Shown piece after piece: positions 36,458 through 44,416 of a stretch of DNA of 64,000 nt; within the stretch, counting starts at the first letter, position 1; each line of letters opens with the position of its first letter. The notes under the pieces were generated by a model. It worked only from the letters and a program-made list of their open reading frames with translations, did no database searches and had not been told where the DNA came from. Origin of the DNA: Roseibium suaedae. GTDB lineage: Bacteria; Pseudomonadota; Alphaproteobacteria; Rhizobiales; Stappiaceae. The position numbers and the translations under genes were made by a program. The stretch lies in the NCBI RefSeq assembly GCF_900142725.1, contig NZ_FRBW01000001.1:992001-1056000 (forward strand), written 5' to 3'.

Positions 36458-37302
36458 TGGACACGCTTTTGATGCCGTTCCAGTTCCCCTTCATGCAGAA
36501 CGCCTTCTGGGTGGCGCTGCTGCTGGCGCCGCCGACGGCGATCCTGTCCTGCTTCCTGGTGCTCAAGGGCTGGTCGCTGATGGGGGATGCCATCAGCCAT
36601 GCGGTGCTGCCGGGTGTCGTGATCGCCTACATCATCAACATCCCGCTGGTCATTGGCGCCTTTTGCGCCGGCATGGTCTGCGCACTGGCCACCGGCTACC
36701 TGAAGGACAACAGCCGGGTGAAGCAGGACACGGTGATGGGGGTGGTCTTTTCCGGCATGTTCGGCTTCGGCATGGTGCTCTACACCAAGGTCGACACCAA
36801 TGTGCATCTCGACCATATCCTTTTCGGCAACATGCTGGGCATCGGTCCGGACGATCTCTGGACCGCCGGAACGGTCGGTGTTCTCGTGACCTTGCTGCTT
36901 CTGGTGAAGTGGAAGGACCTGTTGCTCCATGCCTTTGATCCGGCACAGGCCCGCGCCATCGGCCTGCCGGTCCGGCTGCTGCACTACGGTCTGCTGGCTG
37001 TGCTTTCCGTCACCATTGTCGCGACCCTGACCGCTGTGGGTCTGATCCTGGCTGTCGGCTTGCTGATCTCGCCGGGCGCGATTGCCTTTCTCATCACCCG
37101 GAAGTTCTCCGTGATGATGATGACGGCGGTTGCCGTGACGCTTGCGGCCATGACCGGTGGCGTCTACGCCAGTTTCTGGCTGGACAGCGCTCCGGCGCCG
37201 ACCATCATTCTGGTGCTGACCGGGCTGTTCCTGCTGGCCTTCGCCTTTCGGCAGATCCGCAACCGTCAGGTCTCCACCCGCCCTCAGGTGGCAAAGGCGT
37301 GA
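36454..37302 (+). CDS. sitD: Mn/Fe ABC transporter permease SitD
   Basis: 282 residues from ATG 36454, inside the sitC stop (ATGA overlap) with AAGGAGCAGG upstream; a second ATG follows directly. ABC-3 permease, paralogous to SitC: VLKGWSLMGDAISHAVLPGVVIAY, HLDHILFGNMLGI and AVGLILAVGLLISPGAIAFLI. The basic tail (RNRQVSTRP) lies in the cytoplasm. Last gene of sitABCD; repeats follow before the convergent DeoR gene. Confidence 0.93.
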   Translation: MMDTLLMPFQFPFMQNAFWVALLLAPPTAILSCFLVLKGWSLMGDAISHAVLPGVVIAYIINIPLVIGAFCAGMVCALATGYLKDNSRVKQDTVMGVVFSGMFGFGMVLYTKVDTNVHLDHILFGNMLGIGPDDLWTAGTVGVLVTLLLLVKWKDLLLHAFDPAQARAIGLPVRLLHYGLLAVLSVTIVATLTAVGLILAVGLLISPGAIAFLITRKFSVMMMTAVAVTLAAMTGGVYASFWLDSAPAPTIILVLTGLFLLAFAFRQIRNRQVSTRPQVAKA

Positions 37303-37349
37303 ACACTCTGGTTAAGCAAAAGGCCAAACCCGAGACTTCAGGACATTTC

Positions 37350-37440
37350 TCCGCGCCGTCCCGGCCTTGAGCCGGGACCATCCTTGGAGACACATTATTT
37401 CACCATAACAATAAGATGGGAGATCCCGGATCTCCGCTGC
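37350..37440. repeat. Palindromic intergenic repeats after sitD
   Basis: Two units of the dispersed family: GTCCCGGC-CTTGA-GCCGGGAC (about 37358-37379) and ATCCCGGATCTCC...CGTCCGGGAA (about 37424-37453). The second is close to the unit at 43381-43415. The gap lies between the convergent sitD and DeoR genes and holds no gene. Confidence 0.7.
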
Positions 37441-37481
37441 GCTTCGTCCGGGAAGGCGCGGTAGAGAGGTCCGTCACAAAT

Positions 37482-37520
37482 CTCCGGCCTGACAAGCTCC
37501 GGCCTGACAAGCTCAGGCCT
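37482..37520. repeat. 15-bp tandem repeat at the end of the DeoR gene
   Basis: CTCCGGCCTGACAAG occurs twice exactly (37482-37496, 37497-37511), and a third partial copy (CTCAGGCCT, 37512-37520) runs into the last codons of the convergent regulator gene. Probably slipped-strand duplication. Confidence 0.8.
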
Positions 37521-38310
37521 CTCCCTTTTGGTCCTCGCCGACGATCGTCTGTACCTGCGAACCATCAAGCAGGTGCTGGATATGAGGCGGCAAGGGCGCA
37601 TCGGTCACGATGTGGCTGACATCGGTCAGATGGCCGCCGCGCACATGGGCCGGTCGGGTGAACTTGCTGTGGTCCAGCACCAGGTAGGACTGGCGGCAGT
37701 TGGCGAGAATGGCCTGGCGGGCTGCCACTTCTTCCTCGTGGAAGTCGAGCAGGGTGCCATCATCATCCACGCCGGCAACGCCGAAGATGCCGATGTCGAC
37801 CTTGTACTGGGAGAAGAATTCCTGGGCGCTCTGGCCCACTACGTCCCGGTCGCCGCTGCGCAGTCGTCCGCCTGCAATCGTCACCTCAAAGCTGAGATTG
37901 GCCGCGGCGGTGAAGGCAACGTTCAGGTTGTTGGTGAAGATCTTCAGTTTCTCGTGCCCGGACAGGGCCTGCATGACGATTTCCGGCGTGGTGCCGATGG
38001 AAAACGCCAGGGATTGGCCGTTGCTCACAAGGCCCGCGACAGTGGTCGCAATGACCTTCTTGGGAGCCAGATTGAGAATCTGACGGGTGCTGTAATGGAT
38101 GTTTCCGGCCGAAACCGGCGGCTCCACGCCGCCATGGGTCCGGCGCAGGATCCCCATTTCGCACAGACCATTGACGTCCCTGCGGATGGTCTGGGTGGTC
38201 ACCTCAAAGCGCTCGGCCAAGGCTTCCACCGACATGAAACCGGAGGCCTGGACGAGATCGGCGATCTCGGCTTGCCGGCTGCTAAGATTGGCTTGCACGG
38301 GTGCGGTCAC
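37513..38310 (-). CDS. DeoR/GlpR-family transcriptional repressor
   Basis: 265 residues. DeoR-type HTH at about 10-60 (RQAEIADLVQASGFMSVEALAERFEVTTQTIRRDVNGL), then a sugar-phosphate sensing domain with GTTPEIVMQAL, TNNLNVAF, GGRLRSGDRDVVG and GVAGVDDDGTLLDF. It resembles GlpR (glycerol-3-phosphate-responsive), but no glp genes are in the window, so the ligand is open. It is divergent from the alkaline phosphatase; a 9-base inverted repeat in the shared region is a candidate operator. Its stop codon lies in a 15-bp tandem repeat. Confidence 0.88.
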   Translation of the reverse strand: MTAPVQANLSSRQAEIADLVQASGFMSVEALAERFEVTTQTIRRDVNGLCEMGILRRTHGGVEPPVSAGNIHYSTRQILNLAPKKVIATTVAGLVSNGQSLAFSIGTTPEIVMQALSGHEKLKIFTNNLNVAFTAAANLSFEVTIAGGRLRSGDRDVVGQSAQEFFSQYKVDIGIFGVAGVDDDGTLLDFHEEEVAARQAILANCRQSYLVLDHSKFTRPAHVRGGHLTDVSHIVTDAPLPPHIQHLLDGSQVQTIVGEDQKGEA

Positions 38311-38407
38311 CCCTGATATCTCCCCGCTGGTCCGATGGTGCCAGCGCTCTGCTTCGATGTGTCTGCGGCTGGAGCGGATGCTCCCGCAGAATCCAAGCCT
38401 AATGCGC

Positions 38408-38437
38408 TCATATGAATGTTCCTAGACGTTCATATGA
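38408..38437. promoter_or_regulatory. Candidate operator: inverted repeat near the DeoR gene
   Basis: TCATATGAA (38408-38416) and TTCATATGA (38429-38437) are perfect inverse copies 12 bases apart, with GAATGT/ACGTTC symmetry continuing inward. It lies 98 bases upstream of the regulator start and 150 before phoA. Confidence 0.55.
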
Positions 38438-38511
38438 AAATAATATGACGGCTATGCCGATCTGTCATTCTGCAAGTGAAGTTTGCAGCTTCCGGCGCAT
38501 AACATGGGCAA

Positions 38512-38529
38512 CCGTCAACCAGCTGTCAC
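38512..38529 (+). promoter_or_regulatory. Pho box of the alkaline phosphatase gene
   Basis: CCGTCAA-CCAG-CTGTCAC: two PhoB half-sites with 11-base spacing, each one mismatch or fewer from CTGTCAY except the first base pair region. It ends 57 bases before the phoA start. A lone CTGTCAT half-site lies at 38462-38468. This indicates PhoB activation under phosphate starvation. Confidence 0.72.
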
Positions 38530-38586
38530 ACAACGCTCCTAATGAGGCCGTGCATTTCCTCTCCGCCTACACCTGGGAGAACTTAC

Positions 38587-40077
38587 ATGAAGACCGCACT
38601 CGCCGCTGTGATGGCTCTGGCCATCAGCAGCAACGCCGTTCTGGCACAGTCTGCTCTGCCGCAGCAGAACAGCAAATGGTTCACGGACGCTGAAGCCAAG
38701 ATCCAGGAAATGGTTGCCCAGCAGCCGAACACCAAGCGTGCAAAGAACGTGATCCTGTTCACCGCTGACGGCAATGGCGTCGGCACGAACTACGCGATCC
38801 GTCTGTTCTCCGGCCAGCAGGCCGGCCTGCTCGGTTCCGAGTATGTGCAGCCGCAGGAAGCTTTCCCGAACTCTGCTCTGGTCAAGACCTACACCACCAA
38901 TGGCCAGACCCCGGACAGCGCGCCGACAGCTTCCGCCATGAACACCGGCGTGAAGTCCAAGAACGGCATGATCAACGTTGATGAATCTGTTGCCGAAGGC
39001 GATTGCGCTGCCGGTCTGGATCACACGATGAAGACCTTTGCCGAGATCGTTTCCGAAGCTGGCAAGTCTGTCGGCGTCGTTTCCACGGCTCGTATCACCC
39101 ACGCAACGCCGGCTGCCGTCTACGCCAAGACCGCTCAGCGCGACTGGGAAAACAACGCTGAACTGCCGGAAGGCTGCCAGCAGAAGGACATCGCCGCTCA
39201 GCTCATCGATCAGATGAAGGCCGGCGTTATCGACATCGCCATGGGCGGTGGCCGTGGCCAGTTCCTGCCGAAGGACGTCAAGGACGAAGAGGGCAAGGGC
39301 GGCAAGCGCACCGACGGCCGCAACCTCGTTGAAGAAGCCAAGTCTCTCGGCGCCCAGTACGCCTGGGACGAAGACACCTTCAAGGCCCTCGGCGATGGCG
39401 GCAACGCTCCGGTTCTCGCTCTCTTCGAATCTTCTCACATGAAGTACGAAACCGACCGCACCGGCGAGCCGTCCCTGGCCGAAATGACCGCAGCAACCAT
39501 CAAGAACCTGTCCAAGAACGACAATGGTTTCTACCTGATGGTTGAAGGTGGCCGCGTCGACCACGCCAACCACGATGGCAACCTGTTCCGCACCCTGACC
39601 GACGGCAAGGCTTTCGCTGACGCCATCGCAATGGCTGACGAACTGACCAACGATGAAGACACGCTCATCATCGTGACCGCCGACCACGAACATGCGATCG
39701 CCTTCAACGGCTATTGTGGCCGCGGTTCGCCGATCACCGGCCTGTGCTACGATGTCGATGGCGCTGGCGTGAAGCACCTGGACAAGCCGCTGCTGGGCGA
39801 TGACGGCAAGCCGTTCACCGTTGCCGGCTTCCTCAATGGCGCTGGTTCCGTTCTCAAGAAGGACGACAACTGGACCGGTTCGCGTCCGGACCTGACCCAG
39901 GAACAGGCCATGGACCCGGATTACCTGCAGCAGGCTCTGATCCCGATGTCTTCTGAAACCCACTCGGGTGAAGACGTTGCCCTGTTTGCAAAGGGCCCGT
40001 GGGCACACCTGTTCAACGGTGTCGTTGAGCAGAACTACATCTTCCACGTCATGAACTATGCCGTGAACGCAAAGTAA
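38587..40077 (+). CDS. phoA: Periplasmic alkaline phosphatase (PhoA family)
   Basis: 496 residues from ATG 38587 (GGGAGAA upstream). Signal peptide of about 20 residues (ends NAVLAQ). The metal/phosphate sites are complete: Asp61 in TADGNG, nucleophile Ser111 in TPDSAPTAS, HATPAA, EGGRVDHANHDGN, TADHEHA and ETHSGEDVA. It releases phosphate from organic monoesters in the periplasm. Codon use is strongly biased (many GCT, GTT, AAG), pointing to high expression. A Pho box lies upstream and an intrinsic terminator follows. Confidence 0.95.
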   Translation: MKTALAAVMALAISSNAVLAQSALPQQNSKWFTDAEAKIQEMVAQQPNTKRAKNVILFTADGNGVGTNYAIRLFSGQQAGLLGSEYVQPQEAFPNSALVKTYTTNGQTPDSAPTASAMNTGVKSKNGMINVDESVAEGDCAAGLDHTMKTFAEIVSEAGKSVGVVSTARITHATPAAVYAKTAQRDWENNAELPEGCQQKDIAAQLIDQMKAGVIDIAMGGGRGQFLPKDVKDEEGKGGKRTDGRNLVEEAKSLGAQYAWDEDTFKALGDGGNAPVLALFESSHMKYETDRTGEPSLAEMTAATIKNLSKNDNGFYLMVEGGRVDHANHDGNLFRTLTDGKAFADAIAMADELTNDEDTLIIVTADHEHAIAFNGYCGRGSPITGLCYDVDGAGVKHLDKPLLGDDGKPFTVAGFLNGAGSVLKKDDNWTGSRPDLTQEQAMDPDYLQQALIPMSSETHSGEDVALFAKGPWAHLFNGVVEQNYIFHVMNYAVNAK

Positions 40078-40094
40078 TTTGCGGGAAAACAGGG

Positions 40095-40130
40095 AAAGGC
40101 CCGCACCTGCGGGCCTTTCTCGCTTCTTTT
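40095..40130 (+). terminator. Intrinsic terminator of phoA
   Basis: AAAGGCCCGCA-CC-TGCGGGCCTTT, a perfect 11-base stem 17 bases after the stop codon, followed by CTCGCTTCTTTT. Confidence 0.9.
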
Positions 40131-40161
40131 CGGGCTGGGGTTTTGAAAAAGGAATATGCGA

Positions 40162-40611
40162 ATGGACCGCAGGCAATTCATCATGGGTGCTCTGGGATGT
40201 CCGGCGCTTTCCGCCGCAAGCCTTAGCCTTTCAGCCCTTACCCCGGCCTTTGCCGATGACACGGTGAAACTCAGGGATCTTTACAACAAGGATCTCAGCT
40301 TTTCCGACTATGCGCTGGAGCGCGAGGGAAAGCGTGTTTCGATCAGTGGCTTCATGGCCCCGCCGCTCAAGGCGGAAACCAATTTCTTCGTCCTCACCAA
40401 CCGCCCCCTGGCGGTCTGCCCGTTTTGTGAAACGGAAGCCCAGTGGCCGGACGATATTCTGGCCATCTACGCCAAGCGGGTGATCGACGTGATCTCCTTC
40501 AACACGCGCATCGTGACGCGCGGCAAGCTTGAGCTCGGCACCTTCACCGATCCGGAAACAAAGTTTGTCAGCCGGGTCCGCCTGGTTGATGCCGTCTACG
40601 ACAAGGCCTGA
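40162..40611 (+). CDS. Exported CPFC-motif protein, DUF3299-like, in metal ABC cluster
   Basis: 149 residues from ATG 40162 (AAGGAA 8 bases upstream; ATG 40156 is too close to it). The N-terminus is Tat-like (MDRRQFIMGALG) with cleavage likely after AFA. The mature part has a small beta domain with RVSISGFMAPPLKAETNFFVLT followed by CPFC (Cys86, Cys89), a possible metal or redox site. It resembles the DUF3299 proteins that accompany FtsX-type ABC systems for metals; that assignment is from memory of the pattern. It is separated by only 3 bases from the ATPase gene downstream. Confidence 0.7.
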   Translation: MDRRQFIMGALGCPALSAASLSLSALTPAFADDTVKLRDLYNKDLSFSDYALEREGKRVSISGFMAPPLKAETNFFVLTNRPLAVCPFCETEAQWPDDILAIYAKRVIDVISFNTRIVTRGKLELGTFTDPETKFVSRVRLVDAVYDKA

Positions 40612-40614
40612 GCC

Positions 40615-41295
40615 ATGGCCGGTCTGCCTCTCGATGTGCTGGACCTGACGGTCACCGGTGCAGGTGGCCGCGTCCTTCTGCAGCCTGCCAGCTTCAAGGT
40701 GAAGGCAGGGGAGGCGATCGGCATTCGCGGCCCGTCCGGGGCCGGTAAATCCACTCTGCTTTATGCGCTCGCGGGCCTTCAGCCCAAGGTGGGCGGAACG
40801 ATCGACTGGGGCGGGCAGGATCTTGCCCGGTTCAGCGATGCAGAGCGGGCCCGCTTCCGGCGTCAGCATGTCGGCATGGTGTTCCAGGACTTTCTGCTGT
40901 TCGAGGAGCTGACTGCCCTCGGCAACGCCGCACTGACAGCCGCTTTTGCGCCCCGGCAGGAAATTGCCCCGATCAGATCCCGCGCCACAGCCCTTTTGGA
41001 ACGCCTTGGTGTCTCCCGCTCGCGGCGCAATGTCGATAGTTTTTCCGGAGGCGAACGCCAGCGTGTGGCCATTGCCCGCGCGCTCGCCAATGATCCGGAC
41101 ATCATTCTGGCCGATGAGCCGACCGCCAGCCTCGACCGGGCCGCAGCCGACCGGCTGATCGGCGATCTGACCGATCTGGCCCGCAAGGAAGGCAAGACGC
41201 TGATTGCGGTCAGCCATGACCGGCATCTTCTGGACCGCATGGACCGGTGTCTTGAAGTCGCCGATGGAAAGCTGCTGGAGCCGTCCCATGCCTGA
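40615..41295 (+). CDS. LolD/MacB-type ABC transporter ATPase
   Basis: 226 residues: Walker A (GPSGAGKSTLL), Q loop (VFQDFLLFEEL), signature (FSGGERQRVAIARAL), Walker B (IILADEPTASLD) and switch His (VSHDRHLLDRMD). This is the family that energises FtsX-fold permeases (LolD, MacB, FtsE). It pairs with the permease whose start overlaps its end by 8 bases. It is not a classical metal importer ATPase, so it probably drives mechanical or export-type work. Confidence 0.9.
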   Translation: MAGLPLDVLDLTVTGAGGRVLLQPASFKVKAGEAIGIRGPSGAGKSTLLYALAGLQPKVGGTIDWGGQDLARFSDAERARFRRQHVGMVFQDFLLFEELTALGNAALTAAFAPRQEIAPIRSRATALLERLGVSRSRRNVDSFSGGERQRVAIARALANDPDIILADEPTASLDRAAADRLIGDLTDLARKEGKTLIAVSHDRHLLDRMDRCLEVADGKLLEPSHA

Positions 41296-42610
41296 GTTGC
41301 TTCTTGATTATTGGCAGGATCTGGCTCCAGCCACCCAGGATGCCGTCATCCTGGTGCTTCTGCTGCTCCCGGCGATCCTGACCGGGCTGTTCGTGACGGC
41401 AGGCTACCGGCCGCTGGCTCTGGTGCGTTCGTTGCTGTGGCGCTACCGCTGGACCAATCTCATGTTCGTGGCGCTGATTGCGGTGTCCGTTGGCCTTGGC
41501 GTTGGCTTGACCGCCCAGGAGCGGGGGCTCCGGCAGGGTACGGCGCGGGCAGCTGAGAAGTTTGACCTGATCGTCTCGGCTCCGGGTAGCGAGATCACCA
41601 TGATGTTTGCCGCCGTCTATCTGCAGCCGAGCGACGTGCCGCTCTTGGATGGCGCGGCCTATGACAAGATCGCGACTGCCGAAAATGTGGAGCTCGCCGC
41701 CCCGATTGCCTTTGGGGACAGCTTCGAAGGCTCCCCGGTAGTCGGCACGACGCCGCAATTTGTCGAGCATCTGACAGGCGCGCTGACCGAAGGGCAGATG
41801 TTTGCCCGTCCGGGCGAGGCGATTGCCGGTGCGGCGGTGGATCTGGCCATCGGAGCGGAATTCACGCCTGCCCATGGCAGCGGCGAGGGGGCCGATCACG
41901 AGGCGCACGCGGGGGCTACGACCCGGATCGTCGGCAAGATGGCCGCCACCGGCAGCCCGTGGGACAAGGCCATTCTGGTTCCCGTGGAAGCCGTGTGGGA
42001 AGTGCACGGCCTTGCCAATGGCCATGCGCCGGAGCGGGCAGACCAGATCGGGCCGCCTTTCGATCCGGACTATTTCCCCGGTACGCCAGCGGTCCTGGTC
42101 CGGGCGGAGGCGCTTTGGGCCAATTATGCCCTGAAGTCCGAGTTCACCACGGACAAGACCATGGCCTTCTTCCCCGGCGCCGTCCTCTCCCGGCTCCACA
42201 GCCTGATGGGCGACATCCGTCAGGTCATGTCCCTGATGGCCGTGGTGACCCAGGTTCTGGTGACGGCCGGTGTCCTCACCGGTCTGGTGGTGCTGGTGCG
42301 GCTGTTCTCCCGCCGTCTTGCCCTGTTGCGGGCCCTGGGCGCACCGCGCCGCTTTGTCTTTGCAGTGGTCTGGTCCTATGCCTCGGTGCTGATTGCGGCC
42401 GGAGCCTTGCTCGGACTTGCGGCCGGATTTGCCGCAAGCGGCATCATCTCGGCGGAAATCAGCCGCCGGACCGACATTCTGGTCGAGGCGAGCCTCTCCT
42501 GGCCGGAGTTTCATCTCATTGCCGGCTTCGTCAGCCTGACCGTTTTCCTGGCGCTGCTGCCCGCACTTCTCTCTCTCAACCGGCCGGTGATTCCCGACCT
42601 CAGAAGCTGA
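41288..42610 (+). CDS. FtsX-fold ABC transporter permease
   Basis: 440 residues from ATG 41288, overlapping the ATPase gene. An N-terminal helix or helices (about 15-75) precede a large periplasmic domain (about 80-290) and three C-terminal helices (VMSLMAVVTQVLVTAGVLTGLVVLVRL, WSYASVLIAAGALLGLAAGF, FHLIAGFVSLTVFLALLPALL), the FtsX/MacB layout. A His-containing loop (GSGEGADHEAHAG) in the periplasmic domain could touch metal. Such permeases with DUF3299-like and His-rich partners resemble the Vibrio ZrgABCDE zinc system. Confidence 0.85.
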   Translation: MPELLLDYWQDLAPATQDAVILVLLLLPAILTGLFVTAGYRPLALVRSLLWRYRWTNLMFVALIAVSVGLGVGLTAQERGLRQGTARAAEKFDLIVSAPGSEITMMFAAVYLQPSDVPLLDGAAYDKIATAENVELAAPIAFGDSFEGSPVVGTTPQFVEHLTGALTEGQMFARPGEAIAGAAVDLAIGAEFTPAHGSGEGADHEAHAGATTRIVGKMAATGSPWDKAILVPVEAVWEVHGLANGHAPERADQIGPPFDPDYFPGTPAVLVRAEALWANYALKSEFTTDKTMAFFPGAVLSRLHSLMGDIRQVMSLMAVVTQVLVTAGVLTGLVVLVRLFSRRLALLRALGAPRRFVFAVVWSYASVLIAAGALLGLAAGFAASGIISAEISRRTDILVEASLSWPEFHLIAGFVSLTVFLALLPALLSLNRPVIPDLRS

Positions 42611-42622
42611 AGGTTTCTTTCC

Positions 42623-43126
42623 ATGCTTGCCAATTTTGCCGTGTCTTGCTCCCTGCTGGCTGCCCTTTCCGTCCCCGCTTTCAGCGAAGATGCTGCCGGT
42701 CATCACCATGGGGAGGCCGAGCATGTCAGCGAACTGGGCGGTGTGCGCATCGTTCACGCCTGGACCCGGGCAACGGAAGACGAGGAAGCGCTGGTGTTCT
42801 TTGAGCTGGAAAACGGCTCGGACAAGACCGTGACACTGATCGGCGGGGAAAGCGAAGCCGCGAGTGCGGTTGCTCTCGTCGGCATCGACTTCAAGGGCGG
42901 GGAGGCCAAACTGGTGCCGCTGCCGCAGGTCCCGGTCAAGCCCGGCTCCGAGCTGCATCTGGATCCGGAGAGCCTTGCCCTCCAGCTGACCGGACTGACC
43001 GCACCTCTGAAACAAGGGGACGTTGTCGAGGTCGAAGTGCAGCTCGACCTCGGTCATCTGGATGTTGACGTCGAAGTGGAAGCCGCCGACGCCAAGGGCC
43101 ACTCCCACGCTGGACATTCCCACTAA
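42623..43126 (+). CDS. PCuAC-like periplasmic protein with His-rich tails, no Met ligands
   Basis: 167 residues: signal peptide (about 1-21), His-rich start (GHHHGEAEH), a cupredoxin-like domain with the PCuAC pattern (VRIVHAWTRAT, LVPLPQVPVKPGSELHLD, LTAPLKQGDVVEVEVQL) and a His-rich C-terminus (GHSHAGHSH). Classical PCuAC binds Cu(I) with a His and Met set; here the only Met is the start. Metal binding would have to go through His, which suits zinc or Cu(II). It lies 12 bases after the FtsX permease and is probably the periplasmic binder of that system. Confidence 0.75.
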   Translation: MLANFAVSCSLLAALSVPAFSEDAAGHHHGEAEHVSELGGVRIVHAWTRATEDEEALVFFELENGSDKTVTLIGGESEAASAVALVGIDFKGGEAKLVPLPQVPVKPGSELHLDPESLALQLTGLTAPLKQGDVVEVEVQLDLGHLDVDVEVEAADAKGHSHAGHSH

Positions 43127-43220
43127 CATCCTGTCTGCGGTCGCTGACATCTCCCCCGCGAGGGTGGAGGCGGGCGTATGCCGCGCCGCTTTTGTGTCTC
43201 ATCAAGCTCGGAACTTCTAG

Positions 43221-43415
43221 GGCCGTCACCCCGGCCAAGCGGAGCGCGAGCCGGGGCCTACTCGCTTGTTCGGGAACGCGGGCAGTAGAAGGAAGCTGAC
43301 GGAGTTTTGCCGAAACGGCTCTCAATGTACTTTGGGCTGCAAGCCGTTCCCGTTTCAAGAAAAGCTCTGCGAGTGAGTGGGTCCCGGATCTCCGCTTCGC
43401 TGCGTCCGGGATGAC
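43221..43415. repeat. Palindromic intergenic repeats between convergent genes
   Basis: GTCACCCCGGCCAAGCGG...GCCGGGGCC (about 43226-43258) is nearly identical to the reverse complement of 12168-12201. GGTCCCGGATCTCC...CGTCCGGGATGAC (about 43379-43414) resembles 37424-37453. The 43127-43429 gap holds no gene. Confidence 0.75.
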
Positions 43416-43429
43416 GGTGGAGGGGGGAA

Positions 43430-43960
43430 CTATTCCCCGTTCAGAAAGCGGATGACTTCTGACTGGTATGCCTCGTCGCCCCAGGGGGCGGAGCCGTCGA
43501 TCCTGCGGGTGACCTTGCCGTCCGCGTTCAGGAACACCGTTGAAGGGTAGCCCTTGATTCTGAAGATGCGGCCGGCTTCTGCCGGTGCCGCCTGCAGGCT
43601 CGTCAGGTCCGGCAAGTCCAGATCCTCGCTCAGGAAAGACTGGACGGCAGCGAGAGGCTTGGTGTCGACCGAGACAATCAGCAGCCGCCTTTGGAGGTCT
43701 TCCGGCAGCGCAGACCTGAAGACCGCGAGCTCCGGCAGTTCCGCCCGGCACGGTGCGCACCAGCTTGCCCACAGGTGGATGAGCACCGGTTTGTCCCCGG
43801 CCAGGTCCTGCAAGGCCAGAACCTTGCCCGCCGCGCCCGTCAGCTGCAGGCCCAGCTCTTCAGCCTCCACCCCGGTGGAAACTGTGAGCCCGAGCGCTGC
43901 CAGGGCGCCCATCATTTGCCGTCTCGAAAAGAACATCGGAGAGTTGGGCGAGACGGGCAT
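43430..43960 (-). CDS. TlpA/ResA-like thioredoxin-fold protein
   Basis: 176 residues from Met at 43960; the frame extends to 44020 but the family N-terminus and a Tat-like signal (MFFSRRQMMGALAALG) begin here. The redox motif is WCAPC in LWASWCAPCRAEL, followed by the cis-Pro region GYPSTVFLNADG. It probably acts as a periplasmic disulfide reductase, keeping Cys of a partner (for example the CPFC protein) or apocytochromes reduced. It is convergent with the metal ABC cluster, so the functional link is only positional. Confidence 0.85.
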   Translation of the reverse strand: MPVSPNSPMFFSRRQMMGALAALGLTVSTGVEAEELGLQLTGAAGKVLALQDLAGDKPVLIHLWASWCAPCRAELPELAVFRSALPEDLQRRLLIVSVDTKPLAAVQSFLSEDLDLPDLTSLQAAPAEAGRIFRIKGYPSTVFLNADGKVTRRIDGSAPWGDEAYQSEVIRFLNGE

Positions 43961-44054
43961 CTTTCGGCTTTCTGCAATGCGGGGCGCGACGGCCCTGTCC
44001 TGACATGGCAAAATGACCAAGCGGTGACACCTTGCCGGAGGATCAGGGACCTGA

Positions 44055-44399
44055 ATGGCTGTCGATGAAGAACTGGATCAGATTTTCCGCGAGGCCCTGG
44101 GCGGTCTGCCGGGTGTCAGCGAGAAGCGCATGATGGGCGCGACTTGTTTTCTGGTCAATGGTCACATGGTGGGTGGAGCCATGCGGGAGAAGAACGGGCT
44201 GCGCCGGTTTCTCTTCCGGGTGGGCAAGGCAAACCGGGCCGAGGCGGAGGCCATCGGCAATGGCCAGATCATGGAAATGGGCGGCCGGAAAATGTCGGGT
44301 CTCTATTTCGTCGATGCGGATGATTGCCCGCCGGAAATCTTCACCGCCTGGAAGTCCCTGGCGCTTTTCAACGCCTTCTCGTTGCCGCCGAAGGAATAG
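44055..44399 (+). CDS. TfoX N-terminal domain protein
   Basis: 114 residues covering only the TfoX/Sxy N-terminal domain: VSEKRMMGATCFLVNGHMVGG, LRRFLFRVGK, MEMGGRKMSGLYFVD and AWKSLALFNA. Full TfoX is a competence regulator in Haemophilus, but stand-alone N-terminal domains like this are common and of unknown role. No competence genes are near. It is convergent with the IclR gene. Confidence 0.85.
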   Translation: MAVDEELDQIFREALGGLPGVSEKRMMGATCFLVNGHMVGGAMREKNGLRRFLFRVGKANRAEAEAIGNGQIMEMGGRKMSGLYFVDADDCPPEIFTAWKSLALFNAFSLPPKE

Positions 44400-44416
44400 A
44401 GGGGCCAGAGCACCCG

